Assembly (NCBI GenBank): GCA_021810175.1
Contig: JAJZJJ010000175.1
Location: 1-6,487 of the forward strand
Length of the DNA: 6,487 bases
Direction of reading: 5' to 3'
From: Acidobacteriota bacterium
Lineage (GTDB): Bacteria; Acidobacteriota; Terriglobia; Terriglobales; Acidobacteriaceae
Below, one piece after another: positions 4,824 through 6,487 of this stretch (position 1 is its first letter; each line of letters starts with the position of its first letter). The position numbers and the translations under genes were made by a program. Below the pieces are notes generated by a model. It searched no databases. It was not told the origin of the DNA and saw only the letters and a list, made by a program, of their open reading frames with translations.

Positions 4824-6487
4824 ATGAAAAAGCAGACACAGGCGAAGAAGGCCGCTCCGGCGGCGAAGAAGGCCGGCAGCGCGGCGGCGAAGAAGACTCC
4901 TGACTACAAGAACCCGAAGCTGGCATCGGCGCGGCGGGTGAAGGACCTGCTGGGGCGGATGACGCTGGAAGAGAAGGCAGCGCAGATGCTGTGCATCTGG
5001 CAGAAGAAGCCGGAGACGATGACGGACGCGGCGGGGAACTTCGATCTGGCGAAGGCGAAGAAGACGTTCCGCGACGGGCGCGGGCTGGGGCAGGTGGGAC
5101 GGCCGAGCGACGCGGGCGGCGGACGGACGGCGCGACAGATGGCCGAGCTGACGAACGACATTCAGAAATTCTTTCTGGAGAACAGCCGGCTGGGGATTCC
5201 AGTGATGTTCCACGAGGAGTGCCTGCACGGACATGCGGCACCGGAGGGGACGAGCTTTCCGCAGCCGATCGCACTGGGGGCGACGTTCAATCCGGCGCTG
5301 GTGGAGCAGCTGTTTACGATGACGGCGCTGGAGGCGCGGGTGCGCGGGGCGCATCATGCGCTGACGCCGGTGGTGGATGTGGCGCGGGAGCCGCGCTGGG
5401 GGCGCGTGGAGGAGACGTACGGGGAGGATCCGTACCTGGTTTCGCGGCTGGGCATTGCGGCGGTGAAGGGCTTCCAGGGCGATGCGACGTTTAAGGACAA
5501 GACTCGTGTGCTGGCGACGCTGAAGCACTTTGTGGGGCACGGGCAGCCGGAGTCGGGGATGAACTGCGCGCCGACGAATGTGTCGATGCGGGTGCTGCGG
5601 GAGACGTTCCTGTACACGTTCCACGAGGCGCTGAAGGAGGCGGGCGCGGTGACGCTGATGGCCTCGTACAACGAGATTGACGGGGTGCCTTCGCACGCGA
5701 ACAAGTGGCTGCTGCAGGATGTGCTGCGGAAGGAGTGGGGCTTTAAGGGCTTTGTGGTGTCCGACTACTACGCGATCTGGGAGCTGGGGTATCGTCCGGA
5801 CACGCATGGGCACTTTGTGGCGAAGAACAGCCGGGAGGCGGCGAAGCTGGCGGTGGAGGCGGGGGTGAATATCGAACTGCCCGATCCGGACTGCTACCTG
5901 CACCTGGTGGATCTGGTGAAGAAGGGCGAGCTGAAGGAGCGGCAGATGGATGAGCTGGTGGCGCCGATGCTCTATTGGAAGTTCGAGATGGGGCTGTTCG
6001 ACGATCCTTATGTGGACGCGGACGAAGCGGAGCGCGTGGTGGGATGCGAGGAGCATCGCGAGCTGGCGCTGACGGCGGCGCATGAGGCGATCACGCTGCT
6101 GAAGAACGAGAACAACATTGCTCCGCTGAAGATGGACGCGGTGAAGACGATTGCGGTGATCGGGCCGAACGCGGATCGCGGACTGCTGGGCGGCTACAGC
6201 GGCGTACCGAAGCATAATGTGACGGTGCTGGACGGGATCAAAGCGAAGGTCGGCAAGAACGTCAAGGTGCTCTACAGCGAAGGCTGCAAGATCACGGTGG
6301 GCGGGACGTGGAACCAGGATGCCGTGGTGGCCAGCGATCCGGAAGAGGACCGGCGGCAGATTCGGGAGGCCGTGCAGGTGGCGAAGAAGGCGGATGTGAT
6401 CGTGCTGGCGATTGGCGGCAACGAGCAAACGTCGCGCGAGGCGTGGGCTCTGAACCACATGGGCGACCGGACGAGCCTGGATAGATC
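4824..6487 (+). CDS. Glycoside hydrolase family 3 beta-glucosidase/xylosidase, 5' part
   Basis: The frame runs from ATG 4824 through the right edge: 554 complete codons of a protein that is normally 750-890 residues. GH3 enzymes remove beta-linked glucose or xylose units from the non-reducing end of oligosaccharides by a retaining mechanism. Visible GH3 marks, in order: VKDLLGRMTLEEKAAQM (about 39-55), MFHEECLHGH (H130-E132, H135), PVVDVAREPRWGRVEETYGEDPYL (D185, R188), LATLKHFVGHG (K234, H235), and KGFVVSDYYAIWEL with the catalytic nucleophile D314. The C-terminal alpha/beta domain opens at about residue 420 (HEAITLLKNENNIAPL, TIAVIGPNAD). GGNEQTSREAWALNHMGDRTSLD near the edge is the region expected to carry the acid/base Glu. 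AGGA 4811-4814 with a 9-nt spacer supports ATG 4824; an in-frame ATG at 4815 lacks one. The first 26 residues are a Lys/Ala-rich tail with no signal peptide. The substrate cannot be fixed from sequence. Confidence 0.93.
   Translation, partial: MKKQTQAKKAAPAAKKAGSAAAKKTPDYKNPKLASARRVKDLLGRMTLEEKAAQMLCIWQKKPETMTDAAGNFDLAKAKKTFRDGRGLGQVGRPSDAGGGRTARQMAELTNDIQKFFLENSRLGIPVMFHEECLHGHAAPEGTSFPQPIALGATFNPALVEQLFTMTALEARVRGAHHALTPVVDVAREPRWGRVEETYGEDPYLVSRLGIAAVKGFQGDATFKDKTRVLATLKHFVGHGQPESGMNCAPTNVSMRVLRETFLYTFHEALKEAGAVTLMASYNEIDGVPSHANKWLLQDVLRKEWGFKGFVVSDYYAIWELGYRPDTHGHFVAKNSREAAKLAVEAGVNIELPDPDCYLHLVDLVKKGELKERQMDELVAPMLYWKFEMGLFDDPYVDADEAERVVGCEEHRELALTAAHEAITLLKNENNIAPLKMDAVKTIAVIGPNADRGLLGGYSGVPKHNVTVLDGIKAKVGKNVKVLYSEGCKITVGGTWNQDAVVASDPEEDRRQIREAVQVAKKADVIVLAIGGNEQTSREAWALNHMGDRTSLDR

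Noticed and set aside
4597..4827. Plus-strand frame of 76 codons in the spacer
   Set aside because: No homology is recognised, the composition is Arg/Pro/Ser-rich, and it runs into the GH3 start in a different frame. It looks like random open sequence.
4800..6458. Long minus-strand open frame of 552 codons opposite the GH3 gene
   Set aside because: Its product is an Arg/His/Leu/Pro-rich sequence without domains. It exists because the plus-strand gene uses G-ending codons almost exclusively, which removes stops from the complementary frame; the plus strand carries unmistakable GH3 motifs.

Overview
The window is GC-rich bacterial DNA. Its gene content (a DUF1593/Sde0182-type protein, a large GH3 glycosidase, a VapBC pair, a group II truncated globin and a small TfoX-like protein) and its strong preference for G-ending codons suggest a soil-type Acidobacteriota (Terriglobia-like) chromosome. 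That assignment rests on remembered family resemblance, not on a search.

Layout from left to right. (1) The 3' part of a DUF1593 / Sde0182-like carbohydrate-associated protein enters from the left edge on the plus strand. (2) A small minus-strand gene of 132 residues, weakly TfoX-like, converges on it. (3) A type II toxin-antitoxin pair, vapB-vapC, lies divergent to that gene. The two frames overlap by 4 nt, and an inverted repeat covers the vapB start. (4) A doubtful 89-codon ORF follows directly behind vapC. (5) A putative seven-helix membrane protein of 408 residues follows, with a PH-like cytoplasmic insert and a C-terminal extracytoplasmic domain; its base composition is visibly different from its neighbours. 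(6) A group II truncated hemoglobin gene is broken by what looks like one missing base. (7) A roughly 350-nt gene-poor spacer carries a perfect 14-bp palindrome. (8) A GH3 beta-glucosidase/beta-xylosidase runs off the right edge; it begins with a Lys/Ala-rich tail and has no visible signal peptide.

How the genes relate. The two edge genes both belong to carbohydrate-handling families, so the window may sit in or near a plant-polysaccharide utilisation region, but they are separated by unrelated genes and are clearly not one operon. The only tight functional unit is vapBC. The middle (about 2244-3900) looks compositionally like a separate piece. I see no tRNA, rRNA, CRISPR array, insertion sequence or prophage gene. 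I do not see a convincing new multi-gene system; the observations most worth checking are the globin frameshift, the vapB operator structure, the ORF behind vapC and the unusual N-terminus of the GH3 enzyme.
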